From an uncultured Oscillospiraceae bacterium (GTDB lineage: Bacteria; Bacillota; Clostridia; Oscillospirales; Ruminococcaceae): a stretch of DNA of 23,583 nt. Within the stretch, counting starts at the first letter, position 1. The number at the start of each line of letters is the position of its first letter. This document shows, in pieces, positions 6,720 to 15,157 of the stretch. The notes under the pieces were generated by a model, which saw only the letters and a list, made by a program, of their open reading frames with translations, made no database searches and was not told where the DNA came from. The position numbers and the translations under genes were made by a program. The stretch lies in contig URKR01000029.1 in NCBI GenBank assembly GCA_900548355.1, positions 1 through 23,583 of the forward strand, in the 5' to 3' direction.

Positions 6720-8210
6720 TTACAGCGTTACGCCGCCCTTGAAAATTGCAATCTCGCGGAAACCGCCGGCTTCCGCCCGGGTTTGGCGCCCGCAAGCCGT
6801 GGCAAGCACAAGGCGGTACAGGTCTTGCGCGGCGGCGTCAATCGTTTTGCAGCCGTCGGCGATGACGCCGGCGTTGAAATCGATCCAGTTCGCCTTTTTG
6901 GCGGCCAGGGCCGAGTTGGTGCTGAGCTTGAGGGTCGGGGCCGGCGCGCCGAACGGGGTGCCCCGCCCGGTCGAAAACAGGATCAGGTGCGCGCCGGCCG
7001 CCGTCAGCGCGGTGGCCGAGACAAGATCGTTGCCCGGGCCGGAAAGCAGGTTGAGCCCGCGGGCCCTGACTGCGTCGCCGTAGCCGATCACATCGGCGAT
7101 CGGGGCGGCGCCGCCCTTTTGCACGCAGCCGCAGCTCTTGTCTTCCAGGGTGGTGATGCCGCCCTGCTTGTTGCCGGGGCTCGGGTTTTCATAGACGACC
7201 TCACCGTGGGAGAGGAAATAGTCCTTGAAGCCGTTGATCATCGCGACGGCTTTGTCAAAAACCTCTTTGCTTGTGCAGCGGTTCATCAAAAAGCCCTCGG
7301 CCCCGAACATCTCGGGCACCTCGGTCAGCACGGTCGAGCCGCCGCGCGCGCAGAGCATATCGCTGAAACGGCCGATTACCGGGTTTGCCGTAATGCCCGA
7401 AAGCCCGTCTGACCCGCCGCACTTCATCCCGATGACGAGTTCCGAGGCCGGGATGGGTTCGCGCGCGAACTGCCCGGCATATTCGGCCAGCTGCTTGAGC
7501 AGTTCGCGCCCGGCGGCCAGTTCGTCCTCAACCTCCTGGCAGGTCAGGAACTTGACGCGGGCGGGGTCATACGCCCCAAGCTCGGCCAAAAACTGGTCGC
7601 GGGTCAGGTTTTCGCAGCCGAGCGAAAGCACCAGTACGCCGCCGGCGTTCGGGTGGCGGGCCAGCGCCGCGAGCAGTTTGCGGGTCTGGGCGTGGTCGGC
7701 CCCGGTCTGGGAGCAGCCGTAGGGGTGCGGGAAGGCGTACAGCCCTTCGACGCTGCCGGCGACAAGATCCTGATTGTCCCGCGCCAGCGCCTTGGCGACA
7801 TCGTTGACACAGCCGACAGTCGGGATGATCCAGAGCTCATTGCGGATGGCCGCACGGTCGTCCGCCCGGCGGAAGCCCATAAAGCTCTCCGGCGTGACGG
7901 GGGCCAGAGGGTGCAGGTCGGGGGTGTAGGCGTATTCAACCTCACCCGAAAGGTTGGTTTTAAGGTTGTGGGTGTGCACCCAGCCGCCGGGGGCGATATC
8001 GGCCGTCGCGTGGCCGATCGGGAAGCCGTATTTGACGACGTTCTCGCCGGCGCGGATCGGAGAGACGGCCATCTTGTGACCCTGGGGGATATCCTCGGCT
8101 GCTGTGACGGTCTGCCCGCAGTCGGGCAGTTCCACCGCCGTGCCCCGCGCAAGGGGGCGCAGCGCCACGACGACATTGTCGGCCGGGTGGATGTGGATGG
8201 TGAGAGGCAT
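6720..8210 (-). CDS. uxaA: Altronate dehydratase
   Basis: Converts D-altronate to 2-keto-3-deoxy-D-gluconate, the third step of the isomerase route for galacturonate. The protein has 496 residues, the full family length. Residues 1 to about 95 form the SAF-type N-terminal domain (HPADNVVVALRPL, GWVHTHNL). The remainder is the catalytic altronate/galactarate dehydratase domain with KCGGSDGLSGITANP, MFGAEG, NRCTSKEVFDK and ENPSPGNKQGG, then LEDKSCGCVQKGG carrying cysteines thought to hold the iron cofactor. The start at 8210 has AAAGGAG about 7 bases upstream. It lies downstream of uxaB in the same direction. The 308-base gap between them is filled by a modular repeat, so transcription may be continuous but attenuated. 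Confidence 0.95.
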   Translation of the reverse strand: MPLTIHIHPADNVVVALRPLARGTAVELPDCGQTVTAAEDIPQGHKMAVSPIRAGENVVKYGFPIGHATADIAPGGWVHTHNLKTNLSGEVEYAYTPDLHPLAPVTPESFMGFRRADDRAAIRNELWIIPTVGCVNDVAKALARDNQDLVAGSVEGLYAFPHPYGCSQTGADHAQTRKLLAALARHPNAGGVLVLSLGCENLTRDQFLAELGAYDPARVKFLTCQEVEDELAAGRELLKQLAEYAGQFAREPIPASELVIGMKCGGSDGLSGITANPVIGRFSDMLCARGGSTVLTEVPEMFGAEGFLMNRCTSKEVFDKAVAMINGFKDYFLSHGEVVYENPSPGNKQGGITTLEDKSCGCVQKGGAAPIADVIGYGDAVRARGLNLLSGPGNDLVSATALTAAGAHLILFSTGRGTPFGAPAPTLKLSTNSALAAKKANWIDFNAGVIADGCKTIDAAAQDLYRLVLATACGRQTRAEAGGFREIAIFKGGVTL

Positions 8211-8221
8211 GGGGGCTCCTT

Positions 8222-8517
8222 TTCGCGCGGCCGAGCCGCGCAAATGAAAAATGAAAAATTGCGGTGGAGCGGCGTCCTGCGGCCGCCTTCAAGAATTGAA
8301 GCGAGAGAGATATAAACGGTTGAGACCGTAGCGGCGCACAGTGTGCGCCATAGATGTTGAAAATTGTGGAAAACGGAAAAATTGGCCGGTGGTTTCAATG
8401 TAGGGGTGGATTCCATATCTGCCCGGTTTGCGGCGTTACAAGGTTCCCGGGGCGTCGGGGTCGCCGCCCCCTACGCACAAGGGGTAGGCGCGTCGCTGCC
8501 CCGGCGGGGCTATGCCC
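8222..8517. repeat. Modular intergenic repeat, copy A (between uxaB and uxaA)
   Basis: Fills the gap. From 8243 it reads AATGAAAAATGAAAAATT, then a GCGGTGGAGCGG segment, then GGTTGAGACCGTAG. It aligns without gaps over its last 62 bases (8288-8349) with copy B at 14926-14987. Hairpins: 8225-8241 (GCGCGGC/GCCGCGC), 8333-8349 (GGCGCACA/TGTGCGCC), and a GGGTTCCCGGGGCGTC..CCCCCTACG-like block near 8442-8475 shared with copy B near 15010-15042. No reading frame is supported. The repeat ends within a few bases of the uxaB stop codon. Confidence 0.8.
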
Positions 8518-8518
8518 C

Positions 8519-10012
8519 TCACCCCACACGCTCAAACGCCGCCTTCGCGCCCTGTTCTCGGATCATCGTCAAATTCCGGACCGTCGCTTCCTCAAAGCAG
8601 GGGATTTGGGTCAGATCCTGCCCCCATATCCGGGTATCGGTCATCACGGCGTGGACAAGGGCCGGAACCGCGTCGTTCCGGTGCGCGGCATAAAACTCGA
8701 GCACCCACCGGTCGTCGCTGATCGTGTATTCATTGCCGGCCGGCCGCTTTGCCACAAGCCCCGCTTCGGTCAGGCCCTGGATCTCGCTTGTATAAAACGC
8801 GAGGTAGGCCGCAAAGCTCATCGCCAGACACGGCGGCAGCGCGCCGTTTGCTGCGACGTAATCGAGCAGGCTCGGCAGGTTGCGCGCCCGCCATTTTGAG
8901 GTGGAATTCAGCGAGATGCTCAGCAGCTCATGGTTGACGAAGGGGTTGTTGAACCGATCCTCGACCGCGGCGGCGAACTGTTTGCAGTCCTCCTGGTCGA
9001 GCGGCAGCACCGGCACGATCTCGTCGAGCAGCATCTTGTTCATAAAGGTGCGGATCGTTGCATCGTGCATACAGTCCCGCACAATATCGAACCCGGCCAG
9101 GTAGGCCCCCAGCACAAAACCGGTGTGCGCGCCGTTCAAAATCCGTACCTTGCGTTTTTTATAAGGGGTCACATCCGGCACAACCGGGCAGTTGAGCCCG
9201 GCAGCCTTGAATGGCAGCTTGTCGGCCAGCCAGGCGGGGCCTTCAATGTTCCAGACGCCGAAAATCTCGCCGACGTCGATGAGTTCGTCATGGTAACCGT
9301 TTTCGGCGTCCAGCCGGGCGGCTTCCCCGGCGTCCCGGATGCGGCCGGGCACAATCCGGTCTACCAGGGTGGAACAGAAAAGGCAGCGCTCGTTCACCCA
9401 GCTGCGGAAGCCATCGCCAAGATTCCACTGGTCAATGTACCGGTTCACGCATTTCAGCAGTTCCTTGCCGTTGTTGTCGATCAATTCACAGGAAAGGATC
9501 ACAACCCCCGGCTTGCCGGCGCCGTACCGTGCATACAACACCTGGGTGAGCTTTGCGGGGAAGGAGGCCGGCGGGCAGTCCTCCGGCTGGCAGGCCGGGT
9601 CATAGACAATGCCGGCTTCGGTTGTGTTCGAGACAATATATTCAAGATCGTCCGAAACGGCTACCGCCATCATCGCGTCGTACCCTTCCTTTTCGTAAGG
9701 GTTCAGGCAGCGCGATACGCTCGAAATCACCCGCTTTTGGTCGATCTTCTCACCGTTTTGCCGCCCGCGCAGATACAAGGTATACAGCCCCTGCTGCGCG
9801 TTGATCTGCTTGGCAAGGCCCGGGGCAATCGGCTGTACCAGGCAGCACTTGCCGTTCCAGCCGACCTTCTCGTTGGCCAGATCAAACCAGTAATCAACGA
9901 AGGCGCGGAGAAAATTTCCTTCTCCGAACTGCAGCACCTTTTCGGGTGCGGAGGGAAGCAGGTAGCCCCGGTAACCGGTCTGGGCCAGGGTTTGGTAGCT
10001 GAGTGTCTGCAT
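8519..10012 (-). CDS. uxaB: Tagaturonate reductase (altronate oxidoreductase)
   Basis: NADH-dependent reduction of D-tagaturonate to D-altronate, second step of galacturonate catabolism. The protein has 497 residues of the mannitol/polyol long-chain dehydrogenase family. Seen: an N-terminal nucleotide-binding region beginning at LQFGEGNFLRAFVDYW (~28-43), VSNTTEAGI (~128-136), SCELIDNNG, and the family's signature ILNGAHTGFVLGAYLAG near residue 300 with the Lys-rich segment KKRKVRILNGAHT. The sequence resembles UxaB more than UxuB (mannonate reductase). This is supported by its position with uxaA and uxaC, although the two activities are not perfectly separable by eye. The start at 10012 has AAGGAG nine bases upstream. 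The frame continues to 10120 without a site. It is driven by the divergent promoter at 10151-10179. Confidence 0.92.
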   Translation of the reverse strand: MQTLSYQTLAQTGYRGYLLPSAPEKVLQFGEGNFLRAFVDYWFDLANEKVGWNGKCCLVQPIAPGLAKQINAQQGLYTLYLRGRQNGEKIDQKRVISSVSRCLNPYEKEGYDAMMAVAVSDDLEYIVSNTTEAGIVYDPACQPEDCPPASFPAKLTQVLYARYGAGKPGVVILSCELIDNNGKELLKCVNRYIDQWNLGDGFRSWVNERCLFCSTLVDRIVPGRIRDAGEAARLDAENGYHDELIDVGEIFGVWNIEGPAWLADKLPFKAAGLNCPVVPDVTPYKKRKVRILNGAHTGFVLGAYLAGFDIVRDCMHDATIRTFMNKMLLDEIVPVLPLDQEDCKQFAAAVEDRFNNPFVNHELLSISLNSTSKWRARNLPSLLDYVAANGALPPCLAMSFAAYLAFYTSEIQGLTEAGLVAKRPAGNEYTISDDRWVLEFYAAHRNDAVPALVHAVMTDTRIWGQDLTQIPCFEEATVRNLTMIREQGAKAAFERVG

Positions 10013-10150
10013 ACAAGGGCGCTCCTTTTTATTCAAGACGGCAAGATGGGTCCCCTGGCGCAGAACCGGGCGGGAGCGTCTTTGCCGGGCTGTGCGGCGG
10101 GCGCTTCCATGCGCACGCATGGCGCCTGTGCACGGGGGCGGTTTTCCTTT

Positions 10151-10179
10151 ATTCTAGTTTCTTTGCCCGGCGCCGTCAA
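10151..10179 (-). promoter_or_regulatory. Promoter of uxaB (leftward)
   Basis: On the minus strand TTGACG (10174-10179), exactly 17 bases, TAGAAT (10151-10156). The predicted start near 10144 leaves a leader of about 130 bases containing GC-rich inverted segments (for example GCGCACGCATGGCGC near 10110-10124). Confidence 0.78.
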
Positions 10180-10266
10180 GATTCAAATTGATCAAAACGC
10201 ACGGATCTTGCACAGGGCGGGCCGGGAAAACGGTTTTTGGGATGTTGCACAAGGATCATTTGAAAA

Positions 10267-10360
10267 GTTTGGCGGTTTTTTTCGGACTTTGGGCAATTTT
10301 TGCAACTTGTTTGGCGGCGCCGCAATCGGTATAATGAAAGCATAGACAAGCGTTTGGCGG
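10267..10360 (+). promoter_or_regulatory. Three phased GTTTGGCGG repeats around the uxaC promoter (candidate operators)
   Basis: The nonamer GTTTGGCGG occurs at 10267-10275, 10309-10317 and 10352-10360, with starts 42 and 43 bases apart, about four helical turns. The middle copy overlaps the -35/spacer junction. The third lies just past the predicted start. This layout fits co-operative binding by a sugar-acid regulator with looping; no regulator gene is in the window. Confidence 0.5.
10307..10335 (+). promoter_or_regulatory. Promoter of uxaC (rightward)
   Basis: TTGTTT (10307-10312), exactly 17 bases, and a perfect TATAAT (10330-10335). The start is expected near 10342, with a leader of about 75 bases. 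Confidence 0.75.
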
Positions 10361-10416
10361 CCGCGGCGGCGGGCAGGATCTGCACGCTGCGCCCGCCTGT
10401 GAAAAGGAGACTGTGT

Positions 10417-11856
10417 ATGAAAGCGTTTATGGACAAGGACTTCCTGCTCGATACCGCCACCGCCCGCCGTCTGTATCATGACTACGCGGCCGGCCTGCCC
10501 ATCATCGACTACCACTGCCATATCCCGCCGCAGGAAATTTACGAGGACCGCCGGTTTGAAAACATCACCCAGGTCTGGCTCGGCGGCCGCCAGGTGGCCG
10601 CCGACGGGTCGGTTTCCTACTTCGGCGACCATTATAAATGGCGGGTCATGCGCTCCAACGGCGTGCCGGAAGACTATATCACCGGCGACAAACCCGACCG
10701 CGAGCGGTTCCAGAAGTTTGCCGAATCGCTGGAAATGGCGATCGGCAACCCGATGTACACCTGGTGCCACCTGGAACTCAAGAAATACTTCGGGTATGAG
10801 GGTGTGCTCAACGCCGATACGGCCGAAGAAGTCTGGAACCTCTGCAACGACAAACTGCAGAACGACCCGAACATGACGGTCCGCGGCCTGATCCGCCAGA
10901 GCAACGTCGCGATGGTCGGCACGACCGACGACCCCGTTGACACCCTGGAATGGCACAAGAAGATTGCCGAAGACCCCTCGATCGAGGTCATCGTAGCCCC
11001 GTCCTTCCGCCCCGACAAGGCCCTCAACATCCACAAGGCCGGCTTTGTGGAATACATCCACAAGCTCGAGGAGACCGTCGGCCGCAAGTTTGCCTGTGCG
11101 GACTGCGTTGTCAAAGCGCTTGAAGAGCGGCTGGCGTTCTTTGTCTCGATGGGCTGCCGTGCGGCCGACCACGGGCTTGACTATGTGCCGTTTGTTGACG
11201 ATGCGGACCTTGCCACCGCCGCCTTCAAAAAGGCGATGGCCGGGGAAGAAGTCTCGAAGCAAGAACGGGACGCCTACATCACCCACCTGCTCATTGCCTG
11301 TGCCAAGATGTACAAAAAGTACGGCGTCGTCATGCAGGTGCACTATTCCTGCCTGCGCAACCCCAACGCCCGGATGTTCAAGCGCCTTGGCGCCGACACC
11401 GGCTTTGATATGATCGCTGTGACCGACGCGAGCGTGACGTTGAGCAGCCTGCTCTCGAAGCTTGACGAAACCGACGAATGCCCCAAGACCATCCTCTACA
11501 GCCTGAACCCGTCCGACTTTGATATGCTCGGCACGATGATCGGCTCCTTCCAGGGGGATGAAGTCCCGGGCAAGATCCAGCTCGGCTCGGCCTGGTGGTT
11601 CTGCGATACCAACGACGGCATGTACCAGCAGATGCGCACGCTGGCACGCCTGGGCCTGCTCGGCAACTTTATCGGTATGCTGACAGACAGCCGCAGTTTC
11701 CTGTCCTACACCCGGCATGAGCTGTTCCGCCGCCTGATGTGCAACCTCGTCGGCGAATGGGTCGAAAACGGCCAGTACCCGAACGACGAAAAATCCCTCA
11801 AGAAGATTGTGGAAGGCATCAGCTACTACAACGCCAAGCGGTATTTCGGGCTGTAA
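10417..11856 (+). CDS. uxaC: Uronate (glucuronate/galacturonate) isomerase
   Basis: Amidohydrolase-fold isomerase that turns D-galacturonate into D-tagaturonate (and D-glucuronate into D-fructuronate), first step of the pathway. The protein has 479 residues, typical length. Seen: IIDYHCHIPPQEIYEDRRF near residue 30 with the metal-binding HxH, TWCHLELKKYFG near 110, GTTDDPVDTLEWH near 170, HYSCLRNPN near 310, and AWWFCDTNDGM and the MLTDSRSF segment near the C-terminus with conserved Trp and Asp. AAAAGGAGA lies 7 bases before the ATG at 10417. It is transcribed away from uxaB-uxaA, which complete the route to 2-keto-3-deoxygluconate. Transporter, KDG kinase, aldolase and regulator genes are not in this window. 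Confidence 0.96.
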   Translation: MKAFMDKDFLLDTATARRLYHDYAAGLPIIDYHCHIPPQEIYEDRRFENITQVWLGGRQVAADGSVSYFGDHYKWRVMRSNGVPEDYITGDKPDRERFQKFAESLEMAIGNPMYTWCHLELKKYFGYEGVLNADTAEEVWNLCNDKLQNDPNMTVRGLIRQSNVAMVGTTDDPVDTLEWHKKIAEDPSIEVIVAPSFRPDKALNIHKAGFVEYIHKLEETVGRKFACADCVVKALEERLAFFVSMGCRAADHGLDYVPFVDDADLATAAFKKAMAGEEVSKQERDAYITHLLIACAKMYKKYGVVMQVHYSCLRNPNARMFKRLGADTGFDMIAVTDASVTLSSLLSKLDETDECPKTILYSLNPSDFDMLGTMIGSFQGDEVPGKIQLGSAWWFCDTNDGMYQQMRTLARLGLLGNFIGMLTDSRSFLSYTRHELFRRLMCNLVGEWVENGQYPNDEKSLKKIVEGISYYNAKRYFGL

Positions 11857-11873
11857 GAATTAAGATACATACA

Positions 11874-11925
11874 ACAGCGCCTGCGACGCGGGGAACCCCC
11901 GCGCCGCAGGCGCTGTTTGTTTGTA
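11874..11925. terminator. Bidirectional terminator between uxaC and the acylphosphatase gene
   Basis: ACAGCGCCTGCG (11874-11885) pairs with CGCAGGCGCTGT (11905-11916), with an inner GCGGGG/CCCCGC extension. Flanking ATACATACA and TTTGTTTGTAT can lengthen the stem. T-rich tails exist on both strands. It lies about 20 bases after the uxaC stop and about 45 bases after the end of the convergent gene. Confidence 0.85.
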
Positions 11926-11968
11926 TGGGGATTGCAGGGGACGAGGTTCGCACCGGGAATCGCGATCC

Positions 11969-12253
11969 TCAATACCCCCTTACCCGGAACCTTCTTTCCT
12001 CTTCCACCGTCGGGATCGTGCGGCAGGTCATGCCGTCGATCAAAATCCAGCGGCTCGTGGCGGTCAGGGTGGGAACCAGCTTGTCAAGCGCTTCGGGCGG
12101 GCCCTGGGCTTCCAGGCTTACGCTGCCGTCGTCGTTGTTTTCCACCCAGCCGGTCAGGCCAAGGGCCTGGGCCGCATACTGGGCGCGGTAGCGGAACCCC
12201 ACCCCCTGCACCCGGCCGGTAAACCGCCAGCGGCGGCGCTCGGCCGGCTTCAT
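11969..12253 (-). CDS. acyP: Acylphosphatase
   Basis: Small soluble enzyme of 94 residues that hydrolyses acyl phosphates such as carbamoyl or acetyl phosphate. Seen: [16 protein letters not shown] near residues 13-28, the family signature with the phosphate-binding loop and catalytic Arg (R21), then [18 protein letters not shown] near 35-52 with catalytic Asn (N39 or N40). The ATG at 12253 overlaps the copA stop as ATGA, so translation is probably coupled. A physical link of an acylphosphatase to a P-type ATPase, which cycles through an aspartyl-phosphate, is suggestive but may be chance. Confidence 0.95.
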   Translation of the reverse strand: MKPAERRRWRFTGRVQGVGFRYRAQYAAQALGLTGWVENNDDGSVSLEAQGPPEALDKLVPTLTATSRWILIDGMTCRTIPTVEEERRFRVRGY

Positions 12254-14841
12254 GGCGCAATGCCGGTCACGGCATAGTCTTCCGCCTCCACGGCGGCCTT
12301 GAGCGTCTCGTCCGCCACCGGTTTGCTGAGCGTGACAAGGGCGGTGCCGGCCTCATGGCTGACCGCGGCCTCGGTGACGCCGTCCAGCGCTTCCAGCGCC
12401 TTTTTGACGGTGGCTTCGCAGTGCGGGCACATCATGCCGGTAATGCGCAGCGTCTTGTGCAGCGCGGCCTGCTGCGGGGCGGCCTGCGCGGGCGCAGCCG
12501 GTACCGGGCAGGCAGCCGGCGGGTCCCCTGCGTCGGGCGCAGCCGGCGGCGCCGGGCGCCCCCGCGGGGCATCGCGGGAGGCATCGTGCGGGTCAAAGGT
12601 GTTCAGCCGCAGCGCGTTTGTCACAACGCAGATGCTCGAAAGGCTCATGCAGGCGGCCGCGATCATCGGGTTGAGCAGGATGCCCAGCGGATACAGCACG
12701 CCGGCGGCCAGCGGAATGCAGATCGCGTTATAGAAGAAGGCCCAGAACAGGTTCTGGTGGATGTTGCGCACCACCTGGCGGGACAGCCGCACCGCGGCCG
12801 GCACATCGGCCAGGTCGCTGCGCACAAGCACGACGTCGGCCGCATCCAGCGCAACGTCCGCCCCCGCGCCGATCGCAATGCCGGTGTCGGCCCGGGTCAG
12901 GGCGGGCGCGTCGTTGATGCCGTCGCCCACCATCGCAACCCGGCCCTGTTTTTGCAGCTTTCGAACCTCGGCCTCCTTGCCGGCCGGCAGCACGCCGGCC
13001 ACAACATCCCGGCTGTCCAGCCCGACAAGGCTTGCAATGTGGGCGGCGGTGGCGGCGTTATCGCCGGTCAGCAGCACCACCCGCATGCCAAGGGCGCGCA
13101 TCGCGGCAACCGCGGCCTTGCTGGTCGGCTTCACAACATCGGCTACCCCGATCACGCCGGCCGCGTGGCCGTCAAGCGAAAAGTAGAGCGGGGTGATCCC
13201 CTTGTCTGCCATCGCACGGCCGGCCGCGCGCAGGTCGTCGGGCAGGGCGCACTGGGTCATGATAAATTCCTCGTTGCCGCCGGCCATGACCTTGCCGGCC
13301 ACCTTGCCGGTCAGGCCCTGGCCGGGGATGGCCGTGATGTTTGCCACCCGGCTGCCGCGGATGCCGTCCGCCTTGGCGCGGGCCATGACCGCCTTGGCCA
13401 GCGGGTGCTCGCTCTGGCTTTCGAGCCCTGCCGCCATGCCGAGCAGGAACTTGTCCGGCACTTTGCGGGTGCCGACAATCTCGACGACGGCCGGCGCCCC
13501 GGCTGTCACGGTGCCGGTTTTATCCAGCAGCACGGTGTCGGTATAGCCGGTGGTTTCAAGGCTTGCGGCGGTCTTGAACAGGATACCGTGCCTGGCCCCG
13601 ACGCCCGAACCGACCATGATCGCCACCGGCGTTGCGAGCCCGAGCGCGCAGGGGCAGCTGATGACCAGCACGCTGATGCCCCGCGCAAGCGCAAACGGGA
13701 AGGTAAAGCCGAGCAGCAGCCAGATGATCATCGTCACCGCCGCAATGCCAATGACCGCCGGCACAAAAATGCCGGCGACTTTGTCGGCCGTGCGGGCCAG
13801 CGGGGCTTTGGTCGCAGCGGCGTCCTGCACAAGCCGGATCACCTGGGAAAGCGTGGTATCCATGCCGACCCGGGTTGCGCGGCAGGTCAGCGCGCCGTTC
13901 TGGTTGATGGTTGCGGCGCTGACCGTATCGCCGGCGGCTTTGTCAACCGGCATGCTCTCGCCGGTCAGGGCCGCTTCGTTGACGCTCGATTCCCCGGCCG
14001 TCACCACGCCGTCCACCGGGATGCTCTCGCCCGGACGCACAAGGAACACATCGCCGACCTGCACTTCGCCAACCGGCACCGTAACCTCGCCGCCGTCGCG
14101 CAGCAGGCAGGCTGTGGGCGGGGCCAGCTCCATCAGGCTTCTGAGCGCCGTCGTCGTCTTGCCTTTGGAGTAGGCTTCCAGCATCTTGCCGACCGTGATC
14201 AGGGTCAGGATCATGGCGGCCGATTCAAAGTACAGGTCATGGCGGAACTGCAGCACCTGGGCCTCGTTGCCGGCAAGGAGGCCGGCAACAATCATCACAA
14301 CGGCATACAGGCCATAGAGCAGCGCGGCCCCCGCGCCGAGCGCGACCAGCGTATCCATGCCGGGCGAAAGGCTGCGCAGGCCTTTCCAACCGGAGATAAA
14401 GAAGGCGCGGTTGATGTAGCACACCGGCAGGGTCAGCGCAAGCTGCGCAAGCGCAAAGACAAGCGCCTCCCACCCGCCGCCGTCCATAAACGGCGGCAGC
14501 GGCAGGCCGACCATATGTCCCATCGTGATATACAGCAGCGGGACCAAAAAACAAAGGCTTGTGATCAGCCGGCGTTTGAGCCGCGGGGTCTCGGTGTCCT
14601 CGAGCGCGGCCTCGTCCAGGTCGGCGCCGGCCGCAGCCGCGCCGTAGCCGGCCGCTGCCACGGCGTCAAGGATCGCCGTGTTGACGGCGTCGGGGTCGGC
14701 GCCGGGGGCATAGTCCACCTGCATGGAGTTGGTCAGCAGGCTGACCGCGACGCTGCGCACACCCGGCACCGCCGCGACCGCCCGCTCCACATGCGCGCTG
14801 CATGCCGCGCAGCTCATACCGGTCACAGAAAAACGTTGCAT
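12250..14841 (-). CDS. copA: Copper-exporting P1B-type ATPase with metal-binding domains at both ends
   Basis: Membrane pump of 863 residues, probably exporting Cu+. Seen: N-terminal HMA domain with GMSCAAC (C11, C14), a first cluster of membrane helices from about residue 95, TGES in the actuator domain, [11 protein letters not shown] (~394-404) in the metal-translocating helix, phosphorylation site DKTGT (~439), GDGINDAP (~640), and final helices ending near NALRLN. A Pro/Ala-rich linker follows, then a second HMA domain at the C-terminus with GMMCPHC (~800-806). The CPC motif indicates Cu+ or Ag+. The C-terminal HMA looks like a fused CopZ-type chaperone. GGAGG lies about 8 bases before the ATG. 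No copper regulator is adjacent. The upstream gap carries repeat copy B. Confidence 0.95.
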   Translation of the reverse strand: MQRFSVTGMSCAACSAHVERAVAAVPGVRSVAVSLLTNSMQVDYAPGADPDAVNTAILDAVAAAGYGAAAAGADLDEAALEDTETPRLKRRLITSLCFLVPLLYITMGHMVGLPLPPFMDGGGWEALVFALAQLALTLPVCYINRAFFISGWKGLRSLSPGMDTLVALGAGAALLYGLYAVVMIVAGLLAGNEAQVLQFRHDLYFESAAMILTLITVGKMLEAYSKGKTTTALRSLMELAPPTACLLRDGGEVTVPVGEVQVGDVFLVRPGESIPVDGVVTAGESSVNEAALTGESMPVDKAAGDTVSAATINQNGALTCRATRVGMDTTLSQVIRLVQDAAATKAPLARTADKVAGIFVPAVIGIAAVTMIIWLLLGFTFPFALARGISVLVISCPCALGLATPVAIMVGSGVGARHGILFKTAASLETTGYTDTVLLDKTGTVTAGAPAVVEIVGTRKVPDKFLLGMAAGLESQSEHPLAKAVMARAKADGIRGSRVANITAIPGQGLTGKVAGKVMAGGNEEFIMTQCALPDDLRAAGRAMADKGITPLYFSLDGHAAGVIGVADVVKPTSKAAVAAMRALGMRVVLLTGDNAATAAHIASLVGLDSRDVVAGVLPAGKEAEVRKLQKQGRVAMVGDGINDAPALTRADTGIAIGAGADVALDAADVVLVRSDLADVPAAVRLSRQVVRNIHQNLFWAFFYNAICIPLAAGVLYPLGILLNPMIAAACMSLSSICVVTNALRLNTFDPHDASRDAPRGRPAPPAAPDAGDPPAACPVPAAPAQAAPQQAALHKTLRITGMMCPHCEATVKKALEALDGVTEAAVSHEAGTALVTLSKPVADETLKAAVEAEDYAVTGIAP

Positions 14842-14857
14842 GAGATACCTCCGGGAG

Positions 14858-15127
14858 CGCGCCCGAAAGGGCGCGGGGAAAATGAAAATGAAAAATTACG
14901 GTGGATCGGCGGCCTGCGGCCGCCTCGGGAAATTGTGGTGAGAAGGTTATCAATGGTTGAGACCGTAGGGGCGGGCATTGCCCGCCCGGGGGTGTTCGCG
15001 GCATGGCGGGGTTCCCGGGGCGTCGAGGACGCCGCCCCCTACGGATGGCGGCAAACGCGGTTGCCGCCTTGCAAGGCAAACGACGAACCAAACCACCATG
15101 CGTAGGGGCGGGATTCATCCCGCCGCG
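14858..15127. repeat. Modular intergenic repeat, copy B (between gluQ and copA)
   Basis: Same family and same orientation as copy A. The segment 14881-14987 aligns with 8243-8349. Segment 15031-15124 aligns without gaps to 22411-22504 of copy C. Hairpins: 14858-14875 (CGCGCCC-GAAA-GGGCGCG), 14970-14986 (GGCGGGCA/TGCCCGCC), 15019-15034 (GGCGTC/GACGCC) and 15107-15124 (GGCGGGAT/ATCCCGCC). No reading frame is supported in the 316-base gap. Confidence 0.85.
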
Positions 15128-15157
15128 GTCGCACCGTGCATTCCGAGGCACGTCCCC

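Noticed and set aside
8211..8518. Repeat gaps as CRISPR arrays
   Set aside because: No regular direct repeats with spacers; the repeated units are hairpins of varying spacing scattered between genes.
11877..11915. A small RNA gene between uxaC and acyP
   Set aside because: The structure is a simple terminator hairpin shared by two convergent genes; there is no separate promoter.
12355..15105. A 916-codon plus-strand open frame opposite copA
   Set aside because: It is the reverse-strand shadow of a GC-rich gene with clear P-type ATPase motifs. It has no ribosome site and a His/Gly/Arg/Ala-rich composition, and it runs through the repeat region.
14858..15127. An insertion sequence or integrated element in the copA-gluQ gap
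   Set aside because: No transposase frame and no matching terminal inverted repeats or target duplication that I can see. A small non-autonomous element remains possible and is treated as a repeat.
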